NCBI GenBank assembly: GCA_963920765.1
Contig: OY987243.1
Location: 20,393,419-20,457,418 of the forward strand
Source: Ulota crispa
Taxonomy: Eukaryota > Streptophyta > Bryopsida > Orthotrichales > Orthotrichaceae
DNA length: 64,000 nucleotides
Reading direction: 5' to 3'
Shown here: positions 45,058 to 58,356 of the stretch, in pieces
Layout of the letters: each line of letters begins with the position of its first letter
Position numbering within the stretch: the first letter of the stretch is position 1
Position numbers and translations under genes: made by a program
The notes under the pieces: model-generated
Database searches by the model: none
Told to the model about the DNA's origin: nothing
What the model saw: the letters and a program-made list of their open reading frames with translations, nothing else

Positions 45058-47491
45058 GCATGATCTATTGTGATAGAGTGTATTGTTTATCTTTTAGCTT
45101 GCTTTCAATGGCTTTTACTTTGGCTGTCCTAATTCTAATTCCAAAACTTATTGTATTTATTGGAAAAACAATTGGTACACTTTGAATGATAGAAATTATG
45201 AGCTCTGGAGTAAGGTAGGGCCGCCCATTCCCACCTAGGGTTCTATTCCCAACCACTAGGGTGTAATGTTTCCAACCTGCCTATTTCCAAGCCTTAGAAT
45301 GCATATTTTTTCCCTTTTTAAGATTAAGAGAAATGATGTCATGACATGTGTCTCAAAAGAAAGTAGGAAGTAGTGAGCAAGAAAGTATTTTGGCTATGAT
45401 TGGGATTAGGAGAGTTTAGTGATTGTGTATGGGTTCAAAACACTTTATGCACTTCAAATTTGTATATAACTCAATTTTACATGAAAAAATCTGAAAAAAA
45501 TTATGTACCAATATTTTGTATGAAGCCACTAAAAAAATTGCACCATGTTGTTGCTCTAATGTGTTGTCATACATGAGCTTAAGTGATTGAGAATGGGTGA
45601 TTCTACCTTACGCCAAGCAAATGCTAAAAACACACTTCGTGAGTTCGGTTTAGAGTGTCCATTGATTGTGATGCTCTAGTAACTTCCAACAATAATAAGC
45701 CAACCACATTTAATGCAGTAATTTTTCCTTCTTGACTCAGAGTACACTTGGCTTCAGTGATCTCAAATGCCAGTGAATCAGAGTTAGTTCAAGTAGTTAT
45801 AAACACTGCAAAATGTGCTAAAACTTCAGATTTAGGACTCCGATATACTTGTTGAAAGTTTGGTAGAATTTTTGCTAAGTTTACACATATTCGTGAACTC
45901 TGCTTGGCCCTTGCTCTTGGATGAAGCATTGAGGTCATGGGGAAGACTGAAGACTTCCTCTTTCCTTGGAAGTACGATAAAAAATATGAAACTTTTGACA
46001 AGTTGCCAGCGCTTGGTTCTAGAAGAGTCATTGTTGCTTGCTTGGGAAAATGAGAGTCCAGGCATGTGGGCATTGTCTTTCCAATAGAGGGTTCTTAGCT
46101 TTAGGGAAAAGAGGGGGTGTTGTCCCCAGCAAAATCAACAGTTTTCTAATGTAAAAATGTGTTTTTTCATGAGAGAATTAAAAAAGTTTTGCGCACCTAA
46201 AAAGGGGTACAAAAGTGCAAGTATGGGCTCTATTTTGCAAGAAACAAAAAGCATGAACCCTCTTATATAGGAAATAAGAAAAGAGACATAAACAAATCTT
46301 GAAATCACCACATTTTCTTTTCTTTCAAAACGGGGCCAAGGAAAAAACATATTTAGTTTTGAAATGTGTTGACATTTGACAATTCTACAATAATGAGGGC
46401 ATGAGTACTGAGTGTATAAAAAGTTTAGGACATAATCTTTCTTGACACCTATGCTCATTTTCTCAATGAACTCTAAGATTTTAGTGACACATACGCTAAG
46501 TGCAACTCCACCACATCCTAAACAAATGAATAATATGTTTCAACGTATTGAGCTCACCACTGTGATTTTCTTTGACGTCATTTGTACTTGTTTGTAAAAA
46601 GGGGTTTCCATGAAAACATGATTCATATAATTTCATCACGTACTTTCGAAATGTTTTGGGCATGTTTACGGTAGACAAAGCTCTACCAAATGTAAGTGAA
46701 TTTTGAAAGAAATATTATAGACCTACATAGGAAATTAATTTTAATAGGTCAAAACCAACTGACACCTTTTCTGCCCTAATTTTGAATGTCAAGGTAGTAG
46801 GCACTCTACAGCAAATATTGACCATTTTTCAATGAGTATACTGTAGGCACATGGCGTCAGAGAAGACAAGGTAATAGACGTGGTGGATAGTAACATTTCA
46901 ATTAACTTACAGCAAGGGACAATTCACACCAGAGTTTTTTTTTTTTGGTTTTGGACTGGCAGCTTCTCAGGCCATATGGTAAATTTTAACGGTGCAGGTA
47001 TCAAGGGATTTTTTTTAGTGCAAGTATTTACACTTTGAGCTTGATGATTGTGACCAAATTTTCCTATAATCTAAAATTGGTGACTCAAGAATAAATTTTA
47101 TGAAACATGGGTTACAAGACCCAAAAATTTATAACAAAAGAGACATTATCTCAAAGAAACTTAAGAGCGGTTTGATTTTTGAATAATATGACTTCACATG
47201 GCATGAAGACCATGTTTTTTTTGCCTAAGTTTTTAATTGACTGGTTACAAACAATAACATATTTTATTTTCTAATGCATGGCAGGCATCTAGATTTGGAA
47301 TGTTGAGCAACATTTGGCACCAAGACCCTATTTTTCTTCATTTTTTTGTATAAGCTTGAAGCTTGAGTTTTTTTTTTTTTTTTTTTAGCTTTGTAGCTTT
47401 TAAAAGCCTTAAAAAAACCCTAATTCACACCATGTTTCATGTCCCTAAAACTGTAGAATTTGATTGGTTGAGAGCTGAGAAAACGGGACTT
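45058..47491. other. AT-rich intergenic DNA without a gene
   Basis: Several frames of 60-107 codons lie on the minus strand between 45.8 and 46.7 kb, but none shows a domain, splice logic or coding-like composition. No bounded transposon was recognised. Confidence 0.55.
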
Positions 47492-47951
47492 AGGGTCGCT
47501 TCACATAATGGCTGACCAAGTCAAAAGGTTGAGTGGCCAAATTTTGTTGAGAATCCAAATAAATGGGTTGAAAATAGACAATTTTTTTTATTTTTGAAAC
47601 ATTTGGTCGCCCTTAGTGTGAAGTCACCAAATGCCAAGTTCAAAATTCAAATTCATGACATTTATTAAATCTTTCAAATCTAACAATCAAGATCTTTTAG
47701 GTTTTTTTTTTTTACTTTACAAAAAGAAATTAACAGCCTCTCAACCATAGTTTGGGTTACCATTTTTACTTGACTCAAACTTCTCTAAAAAGATTGTCAT
47801 TTCAGATGAAAGAGTGATGTCTTAGAGGGTGAGAGACTTTGGACTTTGACCTTTAATGTGAAGGGTTGAGAGGTTAAACTCTTGATTTCTTGCAATCTCA
47901 TTGGTGGAAATTGACGACTTCATGACTTTTGACCACAATGTGAATGCCATT
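47492..47951 (+). mobile_element. decayed MITE related to the TIR AGGGTGGCTTCACACTATG family
   Basis: The left end AGGGTCGCTTCACATAATGG, followed by GACCAAGTCAAAAGG, matches the element at 30509-30875. A decayed inverted partner (GACCACAATGTGAATGCCAT) closes it near 47950. An internal GTGTGAAGTCACC near 47620 is another end-like sequence, so the copy may be composite. Non-coding. Confidence 0.5.
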
Positions 47952-48081
47952 CTTGTTCACTTAGAAATGGTAACATGGCATCATTTTAAAAAAGTTTTGA
48001 TGTGACCCCAAACAATCTTGTTGCACAAGAGGTTTTGATTTCACATTTGTTTTAGATTTCTTTTTGTTCATTTCAATTTAA

Positions 48082-48322
48082 CCCTTAAATGCCTATACGA
48101 CATAGTATATACACTTGTATATACGCTAACGTATAATTGTCATTTGCTACCAATAAGAAATTTTAATTTGGGATCTCAACAAGTAGCTCACTAGAACCAC
48201 ATTGATCTATTCTCCAACTTCTTTGTTGGTCTCAAATATAATAGAGATGTGGAGCCATTCCAAATACAAGAAAAATACGGTGTATTGTATTGGCCGCAAA
48301 GGGCCTTCCCATTGTTCAAGGG
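48082..48322. mobile_element. TTAA-flanked element, 241 bp
   Basis: TTAA at 48078-48081 and 48323-48326; ends CCCTTAAATGCC and the decayed partner ATTGTTCAAGGG. Inside the left end is the hairpin GTATATAC-ACTT-GTATATAC. Non-coding. Confidence 0.7.
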
Positions 48323-48326
48323 TTAA

Positions 48327-51300
48327 TAAAGTTAGAAAACTAATGCTGGACTCAGACTTGTAAAGTTAAGACATGGGACATGGGACATGGTGTAAATTGC
48401 TCCTAAACCACGTGTCCTAAACTCAGTAACTAATCAGTGTTTGGGGAGGATTTCAAATTAATAACCACATGATTTTGGCAAATATAGGTTTGGATGGCCA
48501 AGTGGAGAACATAAAAGAAAGTGGGTATAAACTAATATCATGAAGTTAATTGGAGGTCTAAATTATTAGTAGAAAAAACTACTTGAAGGGGCCTCAATTA
48601 AGAAGGAATCATGCTCATACAAATGTTTTCCAAATTTTCCAAGAATGTAGAAGATTTTTGACTAGGAGGACAAACTTGAGACCAGGAATGGCTCTACCAT
48701 AATTATAATGGTCGAATATCATACTTGCCATATTTTATATTCAACTTTGTAGCCATGAATTAATTCTGCTAAAGACAAGCTAAACTTTGATTTATTTTGT
48801 CTTTCATTTGGTCTGATTTTGAGAATTATCAATCAAATAGGTCAGAAAAATATGAAAGTTTTTTACTTAATTAATTATATATGGTTGAGTTCATGGTTGA
48901 AATGATAAAAGTGAAGTGAATCACAAAAGGCAATGGTAAATAAAAAAAATTGGTTAGTCAAAATTTCACTAGAAGAATTTTTGTCCTAAATGACTAATTC
49001 ACAACAACTGTAATGTCCTAAACGACTGTAATTGAGTTATTGTACAATTGTTTAGGATATTTGCAATTGTTGTGAGCCAATTGTTTAGGACACATATTTC
49101 TTTTAGTGTTTGAAGCATAGTTGGTTGAGGTTGTCACATAATTCCAATGAAGGTGAGTCCTATTTTTTTCTAATACTTGTACAATACTTAATTGTGTTTT
49201 CTAAATAAAAAACGGGTCTTGACAATGTTTAAAAAGAAAGTAAAGTAGGAATTGTAGGTTCAAAACCGTGACATAGAAGGAGTAATCTAAAATATAGGCA
49301 CTTTAGGAATCACTCCTAATTCTTCTTGTTGTATAATATTAATAATTAAAGAATGAAAAAAATTAAAATCTAATCCAAGAACCATTATGAATACAAGTAT
49401 GTCATGCATAGGCTTAATTTGTGCACTCTGTCTCTCTTAATTTTTGGTAACTCTTCATTTGAGTTTTCACCCTCCTTTCCTTATCTTTCCTCTTTCTCCC
49501 TCCTTTTTGAATTTCAAATTATAGTTGATAAACACATGCCTAATGCTTTATAATATAAAGCTTTGAACTTCAAGTGTTGATAAAGAATTTTGAATATTGT
49601 GTGACCCATCGACACTTGAGGCTTTATAACATAGATGTATGCTTCTTGATCATCCTTGTTTTTATCAAAAGTGAATAATATTTTTTGATTTACTTAAGTA
49701 GATACCATCCAAATTACATTCTTCATTAAACCTGTACTAAATTAGTACATCGGCATTTCTTTTACAATTTTTAGAAAATTGAAAAATATCGTGACCAACC
49801 AAAAAATGTATACTTTTTCTACAACATGGGTAAAAATAAAATGGACACTGAACAACTAGACACTCTCCCCCAATAAAATTTCTTTGTCATTATTATCATA
49901 AATTGAGTACTTTGTACTCTAATTTCATTGAAAAGCTAGACCGCAACAATGTTCAATTTTATTCTTCATGAAACATATTCCGTTTTAGTATATATCAATA
50001 AATCAACATAATTTGAAAATTTTGTGATTAAACAAAGCGAGTTAGCTACTAAAGAATGATTACTTTATCACTTAAAGAATTGCAACGTTTTACCATAAGA
50101 GCAAAAATCAAGTAAAAAATTTGAACCCCTGCGATTCGATAATTTCGTTTCGTGCACAAATGAACGTTGATTGTAAATGTAGATCTTCGGTTGGTTCTCC
50201 CTGTATCATGGATGAATGAAAACATGATGCTAGAAGGCTCTATCAGACTATCACATTATCACAAAAGCATTGGCGCACTTTTGAGTACAGGTCCCGTTCA
50301 AACTTCCTCATGTGTAGCTTTTGTCAATATAAAGCTTCTTCCTAGCCAACTACCATAGATTATTGATGGCACCTTTGTAGAGTCAGAGTGGATACTTGAC
50401 CAAATCTAGAGAATAAGGTCACGATTTTCTTGTCAATTTTTTTTATGTCATTTTAAAATGATGATTTACATTATTTATTTTTGCATTTGTAACAAATGCA
50501 TATTAACCTGATAAATGTAAATTTGATTTTCATCTTCGACCTTCATATTTAGTTCATAAATGAATTTCATTTAGGTGCAAATGATATTTGAATGTCACAT
50601 TTAAATAGATACAGACTATTTATGCAACTACAAAGAGTCATGTTCCCAAATACTTGGAAGATCTATCAAGATTTTGTATATATTTCCCATTATTCTGCAT
50701 GTATTTTACAATTTAGATGTATCCCTTGAGTTTTTTTTAGTAATTTACTCATGGATTTTGAATAATCCATATTTAGTTAAATATGTCATTTATATGAATT
50801 ATTGCAATTTGTTTGGGTTGTTTTAGATATGGTTATTAGATTTTGTTAGCTTTTGTATATTTGTAATATAATTTTACTTGCTTACAAATTTGTGTAGATT
50901 AATTTCCCTTTTTTTTCACCTTGCTTAGTTGGGATTATACGGATGAACTTGACATTGGACTATCTAGTTACTATAACTTTTCATATTTTTCTTGAGTAAA
51001 CAAATCACATCAAGGGAGCATTCATTAGGAAAAATATGGGGCCCCAATAAGGTTTTGAGTTTGGGGGTCCTTAGCCATGGGAACTTGATTCCCAATAAAA
51101 TCATGCAAAGGCTAATGTGGCATCATTGATGCCACATCAGCTTTTTTGAGTTTTTTAAAAAAATTATTAAAAAAATCAAAAGGTTTTTTCTTAAATTTTA
51201 TTTTTTATTTTTCAGACTTTTTTAAGTAATTTTTTCTGGCCATCAATAGGGGCTGGTTCCCCACATCGGGAACCAAAAGAATGGAGGGCTGGAATCCTTT

Positions 51301-52702
51301 ATAAAGGCCTTCTTCAAGCCTAATATTTTTCCTAATGTTTGAGCAATTTCTTTCTAAAATTTTACTTCATTTTGACACTAACTACCTAAATTCCTTAATA
51401 CTACAAAATCAAAAGAAAATATGGATGAAATTGCCAAATCTCTCTCTAAGAAACATTAGGTGCACCCATTTTTGAATATATATAATAATATTGTACAGAC
51501 AAACATGCACACTTGTGCTCTTAAATTCATTTTTCATTTTTATCTTCACTTGCTAAAATTGTGGATTGTAGGTCAAAAAATTTGCTACCTACCTTGTATT
51601 TTGTAGAGGGCAAATTGCGATAGTTTGTTGTTTTGTTTAGTATTTTGTCTACAAAATTTTCCTTGGCTAGAAACTTTCAGCTACAAGTCTTGCAATTTAT
51701 TGAGATATAAATGGAAACTTTCAAGTTTTTTTTAATATATTCTCCAATTATGTGAATTGGTGATGTCTAAAATCAATCTTCCATAGCTGTTTTATTTTGT
51801 TACTTATCATGCTAAATTTGGACATTTGCAAAGTGTAAATTAACAATACAAATTGAAAATACATAGCTCTACAATGACAATACAACAAAAATGGAAGCAA
51901 GAGTAAATTTGTCATGCAAATGATAGCTTCTAACACCATTAGTTCTCCAAGGGTTGATTTCATCTCACATCCCCAATGTTTGTGTATACAAATTATATGA
52001 TGCCAATTCTGCATTTCCCTTGCTTTTGCAGAGCAAATAGGGCAAAATATCATCAAGCAACAAGGTTCAATAAAGTTGCAATTCTGATGAAATTGATAAT
52101 TGCAATTGCTATCAAGAGTTATCAAAATGGGTACCCACATTTTACCCTTTTGATTCTACCAAGGGCAAAGTGGCACCCAACTTCTAGCTTGAATGCAAAG
52201 TGGGAGGAATTAGATGCAATTCATGGCTACTCAGGTTGTCTAAATTTGAGATCTCATTAGCTACTAGGTCACTCCTCAAATCACACCTCATCTCACAAGT
52301 AATTTGACATCTTGAAGTTTTTACTTTTTTTAAATTTTTTTTTACAATAGCATGATCAAAGTTGAGCTAGAAATTTTGCTAAATTTAGCCAGAAATATTA
52401 CCACTGATTCAGACTATGGCAGACGAACTCTTGTGCTGAGTGGACTCCATGGAACTGAATCATTTCATCAGAATACTGGTATAAGTTACTTGAAATCCAC
52501 GTTTTCAACTGTGGCTACTATGCACTGTGCAGTGTCCAAAACTGGCAGCCTATTACATATGACACGTGGGACAGGATTGATTGGGTGCCAAGCAACTATA
52601 TCGTTAAAGAGCGGTTCACACTTATGTCAGAAGCAGGGTTTTTTTTGTATTTGTTCAAGGGTAGAGCGACCGGCACCCAAACTGCACGCAGGTAAGGAAA
52701 AC
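48327..52702. other. AT-rich intergenic DNA with two hairpin regions
   Basis: No gene is supportable; frames reach at most 130 codons without family features. An imperfect palindrome at about 48983-49091 (CCTAAATGACT...AATTGTTTAGG) looks like a small foldback element. 51060-51280 holds several hairpins (TGTGGCATCA/GATGCCACA at 51116-51136, GGTTCCC/GGGAACC at 51255-51274), probably a decayed inverted-repeat element. Confidence 0.5.
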
Positions 52703-52706
52703 TTAA

Positions 52707-53349
52707 CCCGTAAATGCCCAATCCCTATTTGAGCTTTTTGGACTTTCCATGAAACTGAACCATCAATCAACCTTTCCATAAATTTCATAATTTTTTTTCA
52801 ATTGTAACCGTACAAATTTAAACTAAACACGTTAAAGATTATATGGAAAAAGAAAACACAATAATATCACTTATAATTTGAAAGATTATTACGTTTGAAC
52901 ATGAAGGTGTTAAAATTGCAGAAGTGACTTAAAGTCTTCTAATCTTCATTTCACATGTTAAATCTAAGAAGTTGGTCACCAAAAAATATGTGATTTAAGG
53001 TTATTACATGTTTAACTCTAATCAATTTAAGGTTTTAAAATTTTATTCCTATGTTTTATTTAAATGGATTTCTAATATGGATTTTTCTCCAAGCTCAAGT
53101 GTATTTGGGGCTCATTTTCAAGATCTTCCAACACTAGAAAACTCAAGATTGCAGTGGACACCCTTGAACAAAATCTTGAGTAGAAAAATCATCAACTTTC
53201 ATTTTCAAACTTAGATTTTTGATGCTAAAAGTAGATTTCAAAGCAAACTCATATTGAAAAAAAAATATTGAGAATAATTATTAGATAAGGTTTTATTCAT
53301 CTTCAAAGTTTTGTGAAGATCCAAATCTGGTTGCTTGGGCATTTAGGGG
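52707..53349 (-). mobile_element. TTAA element family 2, 643 bp
   Basis: TTAA at 52703-52706 and 53350-53353; ends CCCGTAAATGCCCAA and TTGGGCATTTAGGGG. In reverse complement the interior matches 59713-60357 (645 bp) and 57343-57628: GGGTGTCYACTGCAATCTTG, CTAGTGTTGGAAG, TTGGAGAAAAATC. The right TTAA doubles as the start of the next MITE. Non-coding. Confidence 0.85.
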
Positions 53350-53352
53350 TTA

Positions 53353-53678
53353 AGGTAGTGTGCTCATAAATCGTCCATCTAAGGGTTGAAATTGAATTTT
53401 AGGGAGGTGAAACTTCTTGAACTATTTTCCAGTAAATTTTCCTTGAAATACAAGAAGAATTGACAACTAACCCAAGTTATTTCATAATTTTTGGAGCTTT
53501 GTGGAATTAGGTATGAAATTTTGAAGTGGAAAGGTCATAGGTCTCTAAAACCGCCCACCTCCTCAAATGTACACTTCTTGTAAATTTTGAAAACCTATGA
53601 AAAAAAGCATGTACAAGAAGGGAACATTTGAGAAGGTGGGCGGTTTTAATGCCTGGATGGTTTATCAGCATACTATTT
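53353..53678. mobile_element. MITE abutting a TTAA element, with internal foldback
   Basis: The ends AGGTAGTGTGCTCATAAATC and GGTTTATCAGCATACTATTT are inverted repeats, TA-flanked on the left. Inside, TAAAACCGCCCACCTCCTCA and the inverse TGAGAAGGTGGGCGGTTTTA form a second hairpin (about 53547-53650). It begins within the TTAA that ends the previous element. Confidence 0.6.
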
Positions 53679-55375
53679 GAACTTAAATTGGAAAGAATGA
53701 ACAATGTGGGCACATTTATACAATATATATGTTTACTTTTATAAACTACTTTCATTCAAAATCTAGCAAATCAGGTGTTTGCAAAAGGAGGGCTTTGACA
53801 ATTTCATTCACTTTTATCCTCACATTTTTTAGTGTATTAATAGCCATTGTCAAATTTAAGTAAGATTTAGGCAAAAATTGATCAAGAACTTTGTAACATT
53901 TTGGGTTTAAAGTGACCAACTGAAACCGACCATTAGGGTACAACTTGAGAATCTGATTTTCCCAATTTAATGAGTATGGTGTTCCTAGTCCGAAGTCCCA
54001 ACTCAACAAGCCCCAATTCAACTCCACATTTCAACATTGTTTGGTTGGTAAATTGGAAAAAGAAAGAAAAGAAGAAATGTTCGAACATTTTATAAAAAAA
54101 TGAACTTACTATTTGCATTTTGAGTTGGGCTTTGTTTTTGCTTAACACAACTTTTGGAGCAAATTCCCACTTTTTGATTATCAAACTTCAAAAAAGTGTC
54201 TCCACGTGGATATGTTTCAGCAAACCAAGACTTCAGATATACTTTGAAAATAAGCCCCAATTTCCAACCTCTCCACCAACCAAATTTTGAGAACTTAATG
54301 CAAAGTAGGACATGGTGTGGACCGCCCCCAATCTTCTACAAAGACTTGGCCAAACGGTCACCTACTTCTTCTAGAATAATTCTTAGATGCTTCTAGACGA
54401 AAAAGCCATTGTTGAGAATCTGGCGATACTTTTTCCAAACGTGACTGATGGCGACCAGCGTTCCCAGAATTGGTTTTCGGTTTTTAGCCAAATGGCTATA
54501 ACCATGTCTAGAAAGGAGCTATTAACGCAAAGGAAAATGGTAAAATCACGGTAGCTAACTCACGGAAAAAAATGTAGAAATTTGGATATATATTTTTTCT
54601 AAAGTAAGAGTATAACTTGTTAATTTGAAAGAAATTGTGGAGCTTATTGATGACTACTTTTGGTTAATCAATTTGTTGGAATTGTTAATCAATCTTAGAA
54701 AATGTAAAGTATTGATAATTGTGGTGCAAAATTTCAAATGTTCTAAGACAAACATTGTAACAAATATTGTGTTACTAATTTGGAAGTTGAACTCAATTTG
54801 CGTAGCAAGATTGCCCATTTTGCAACATTAGTGATTTGTACAATAACAAAGATAAGCCACGTTAGTATTGGTTAGAATTGACAAAAGTAATGTAAAGTTG
54901 CAATTGCACCCACCTTAGACTTTGTGCTCCAAATTTCCTTGCAAGTTCAAGTAAAATCTAGTGGAGGCTGTTGAAGGTAAGGTTCAACTTTAGAAACACA
55001 GAGCATGCTTAATCTCTGCTGCAATTCAACTGCGCATGCGCGCATTCCGTGCAATTGAACCTAAAATGCACAATAACATGCAATGTAGCATTGGGCCACA
55101 CAATTCTATGGACAACAGCAAGTACGCAAGTAAAGAGCTTTCACAATTTGGCGGTGATTGCCATGAATGAGAGGGCCAGAGGAGACATTGGAGGCATTGC
55201 GTTGCTCCAAGTCTGCAACAAAGATCAATGCCTAAACAAGTAAACCACTAAACCTAAACTCCATTGCTCCAACTAACTCCATTACTAACTTCAACTTGCT
55301 TTATTTGCATAGGAGCAAAATGGAAGTTTCAATTTGGATGGTGGAAATGCTACTGCTACATCGATATGTGCATGC
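53679..55375. other. AT-rich intergenic DNA without a gene
   Basis: No coding region or bounded repeat could be supported. Frames of 60-90 codons near 53.75-54.2 kb lack domain features. Confidence 0.55.
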
Positions 55376-55379
55376 TTAA

Positions 55380-56312
55380 CCCCTAAAGGACCAACTGTCC
55401 CCTCGGGGGACAATTGGGATTTTGGGCATGTACTTATAACTAAACTACTTTGCATGATTTTTTGAAACTTTTATGGAAGATGAGGAATTCAAAGACCTAC
55501 ATGGGCATCTAATTTTTTCTTCATTTTGACATTTATTGAAGAAATTATGCATGAATTTTCTGCAAAAAGGTGGAGATTGGGCAGCCAAAAACTTTTCTAA
55601 AAATAACATTTTTTCAAAATAAAAATCTGAAATTGGTTCTTTAGATTTATACATATGTGGGGAGCTTTGAATCATTCAATTCCAATTTATGATTGAAAAG
55701 TTTTAGTTTGCGGGCAGGTACAGAACTCCCATACTTCCATTCCTTTTGCCTTTGGTGCTATACTTTTTGTGCTCTTTGTGAATTTGTTTTTTGACTTTTT
55801 TTTTCCTTGCTGTAGTAGACTAAGATTCCTGGGTTTTCATCATTTGGATCAAAGTAATTCACATTTCACAATTTTACATAAATCCTCCAATTTTGCCTAG
55901 TGTATATGCAAATTTGATGGCCTTACGGCATTGCAGGATTTTACAAAATATGATTCACACCTCCAATTCATTTGAAAATTCTCCCACACTTACCTAACTT
56001 GGTCTTCTACATGGGAAAAATAAACCTCACATTTGCGTAGAGCATTTTTTTTGATTTAGAGGCAATCAAAGGCTTCTGAAATTTTTGGGCAACAGGGAAA
56101 AAAACTTTTTTTTTCACTTCAAAAGTCAATATCTCACTCCTCTACATCTAGAATGAGCTAATTTTTTTCCCACAATTACCTCCCATAGTCTAGGGCAAGA
56201 TCTTACGGTTGGATTTCCAAAAATAATTGTTTTTCCTACCTTTGTACTCATTCCCCCAAAAGTGGCAGTTTTCAATAACTTTCACTGAAAAAAGGGCTTG
56301 GTCCTTTAGGGG
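55380..56312 (+). mobile_element. TTAA element family 1, 933 bp
   Basis: TTAA at 55376-55379 and 56313-56316; ends CCCCTAAAGGACC and GGTCCTTTAGGGG. Inside the left end is TGTCCCC-TCG-GGGGACA, a perfect 7-bp hairpin. It aligns with 34418-35364 at both ends and with 58357-59543 throughout; it lacks the insertion present in the latter and serves as its empty-site reference. Confidence 0.85.
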
Positions 56313-56316
56313 TTAA

Positions 56317-57338
56317 GATAGCTAAGGAGCTACATTTGTGAAGTTGATGGAGGGGATGGATGCTAATTATGGAACAAGAGGACTTAGCAAGTCGCTATTC
56401 AACATTTTCTAAGTGCAATTTTTTGCTCAAATCTCCATTTTTTTCAAAAAATTTCCCATACAAGTTTAGCACCCGATTTAATTTTGCAGAAATCCAGCTA
56501 AATTTAGCCAGTTTAGGGAACGCTGATTGGCGACTGAGAAATCGTTGCAGTTGGCTTCGGAAGGGAGATATGCAGGGTGTTATTATTGCTTTTTCGTTGG
56601 TCAAGCGCCACGCACCCGCAAATGAATGTACGGAAGGAAGAAATGGATAGAATCATCCACATTGGTCACATTCATCCCAAAAACTTGCTCATGCAAGTGA
56701 CGTTCATCTAAACATGGCGAAGCAAGTTTCTCCTTGCCATGGATGATAACCATTCCATCCATTCCTCCACCCAGGTCACTGTGAAGATCTCCTGCGAGAA
56801 ACATTTTCTAAGAAGATTTGGCACAATCCTACCTCATTTTAACACTGGTTATGACGATATTCAAAAATCCAGTGAGCAATTTGATGAAATAGTCAAACCC
56901 CTCCCAAAGAAATACCACGTTCGCAAATTTTGGATGAAGTTTACAAATATTAATTGATTTTATGGATGAACATGTACTCATGGATGATTCTAACCATTTT
57001 CTCCTTCTGTGCACGCCTTTGCTGCATGCCGCGCAACCAGGGAAAAAACCAAGAGTTGTATGGACTCCGGCGTCTAAAGTGGCCAAGATTCTGGCAGAAA
57101 TTTGCACAAGAAACTTGAGGCCGGCTGAGGCCGGCTCAGATTGGAAAGTGGACAAGATTTAGGAAAGTTTCAATGGCTCATAGGAGGGTCTTGTCGAGTG
57201 GAGTTTTCAAAGTGAAACGGACCGCTGGTAGGTGTTAACGTCATGTTATCACTCATTCTTGCCAAAATTGAAAAGGAGGTCATTTGTAGTGAATAAGATT
57301 TGGGATCACCTCCCAAAGTTGACCCCAAATCTTGTCCA
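56317..57338. other. island of more balanced composition, no gene assigned
   Basis: Between about 56.5 and 57.2 kb GC is higher than in the surrounding DNA and frames of 66-108 codons exist on both strands, but none gives a recognised domain or consistent exon set. A short GAGGCCGGCT direct repeat lies at 57117-57137. It may be a relic of captured genic sequence. Confidence 0.4.
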
Positions 57339-57342
57339 TTAA

Positions 57343-57628
57343 CCCCTAAATGCCCAAGGCACCCAATTTGGGTGTTTGCAAAACTTTGAAGATGAATAAT
57401 ATCTTCTCAAATTACTAGTTTTGGTATTTTCTTTTGAGCACAAGTTTGTTTTGAAGTCTATTTTCAGTATCAAAAATCTAATTTTGAAAATGAATGTTCA
57501 TGATTTTTCTATTCAAGATTTTGTACAAGGGTGTCTACTGCAATCTTGAGTTTTTTAGTGTTGGAAGATTTTGAAAATGAGCCTCAAATACACTAGAGCT
57601 TGGAGAAAAATCTGCATCCCCTATGTAC
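57343..57628 (+). mobile_element. TTAA element family 2, right part missing
   Basis: TTAA at 57339-57342 and end CCCCTAAATGCCCAAGG; inside it is CACCCAA-T-TTGGGTG, a perfect hairpin. The following 250 bp match 59713-60357. The match stops near 57628, where an unrelated hairpin (GGTGCTCATTTCAA/TTGAAATGAACACC) begins, so no right terminus is present. Confidence 0.75.
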
Positions 57629-57734
57629 TCAAGGTGCTCATTTCAAAATTGAAATGAACACCTTGGGTACACAAAGATCAGGAATGGGTATGTCTACTTT
57701 AGACAAAATACTCCTTCTCACTTCATGTGAGGTA

Positions 57735-57973
57735 AGGTAGGAGGCTCTAATTCAGTCTAGGGCTCTAATTTGGTTTAAATTTAGGAAGGGCTAACATGTT
57801 ACTTCAAATATCTATTACTGTCATTAGTGAGTTAGGTGGGCTTAGTAAGTTAACCTAATTTGCTAAGCCCACCTAACTCTTCAATGACAATAATAGATAT
57901 TTGAAGTAACATGTCAGCCCTTTCTAGATCTAAACCAAATTAGAACCCTAGACCAAATTAGAGCCTCCTACCT
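57735..57973. mobile_element. 239-bp foldback MITE, TIR AGGTAGGAGGCTCTAATT
   Basis: Long near-perfect arms: AGGTAGGAGGCTCTAATT pairs with AATTAGAGCCTCCTACCT, GTTACTTCAAATATCTATTA with TAATAGATATTTGAAGTAAC, and TTAGGTGGGCTTAG with CTAAGCCCACCTAA. TA flanks both ends. The terminus is shared with the elements at 14756-15364 and 35471-36976. The right TA is embedded in the TTAA flanking the next element. Confidence 0.8.
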
Positions 57974-57976
57974 TAA

Positions 57977-58352
57977 CCCATAAACGCCCATGAGGACAAT
58001 TAACGTCCTTTGGCCCTAAAAAAACATTCTATACAACAAAAAAAGACGTTTTTCATCTGTTTTTTTTTTCCAAAATGATTGTAAGCACATGATCCATCAT
58101 AGAAGGCAAAAAACAATCTTATCAAATATGCTCATATTTTTAGGCAACCCAAATTGTGAAAAAATTCAAAATCACGGTGTTAGGTCCCAAGCTGCCCTTA
58201 TTGCAATTTTCATGAGATTGGCATGCACTATTGACTTTTGAAACTTTTAGAAGCAATACTATTGGTGCCCATCAATCAAAACACTATTGAAGCTACAGTA
58301 GAAACATTGTTGAAGCTACAATGTGGGCAGGCCACAGCCACCCAATAGATGT
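57977..58352 (+). mobile_element. TTAA element family 3, right end degenerate
   Basis: TTAA at 57973-57976 and end CCCATAAACGCCC; inside it is AGGAC-AATTAAC-GTCCT, a hairpin in the same place as GGACG/CGTCC of the relative at 38891-39235, with which the interior aligns in reverse. It runs up to the TTAA (58353-58356) of the next element without a clear right terminus. Confidence 0.7.
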
Positions 58353-58356
58353 TTAA

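Noticed and set aside
51748-52260. Overlapping 130- and 94-codon ORFs on opposite strands
   Set aside because: AT-rich chance frames without domain, splice or composition support.
56962-57162. KKPRVVWTP segment resembling the start of a GARP/ARR-B DNA-binding domain
   Set aside because: Only a few residues match, the helix sequence that should follow is absent, and the frame stops soon after; likely chance.
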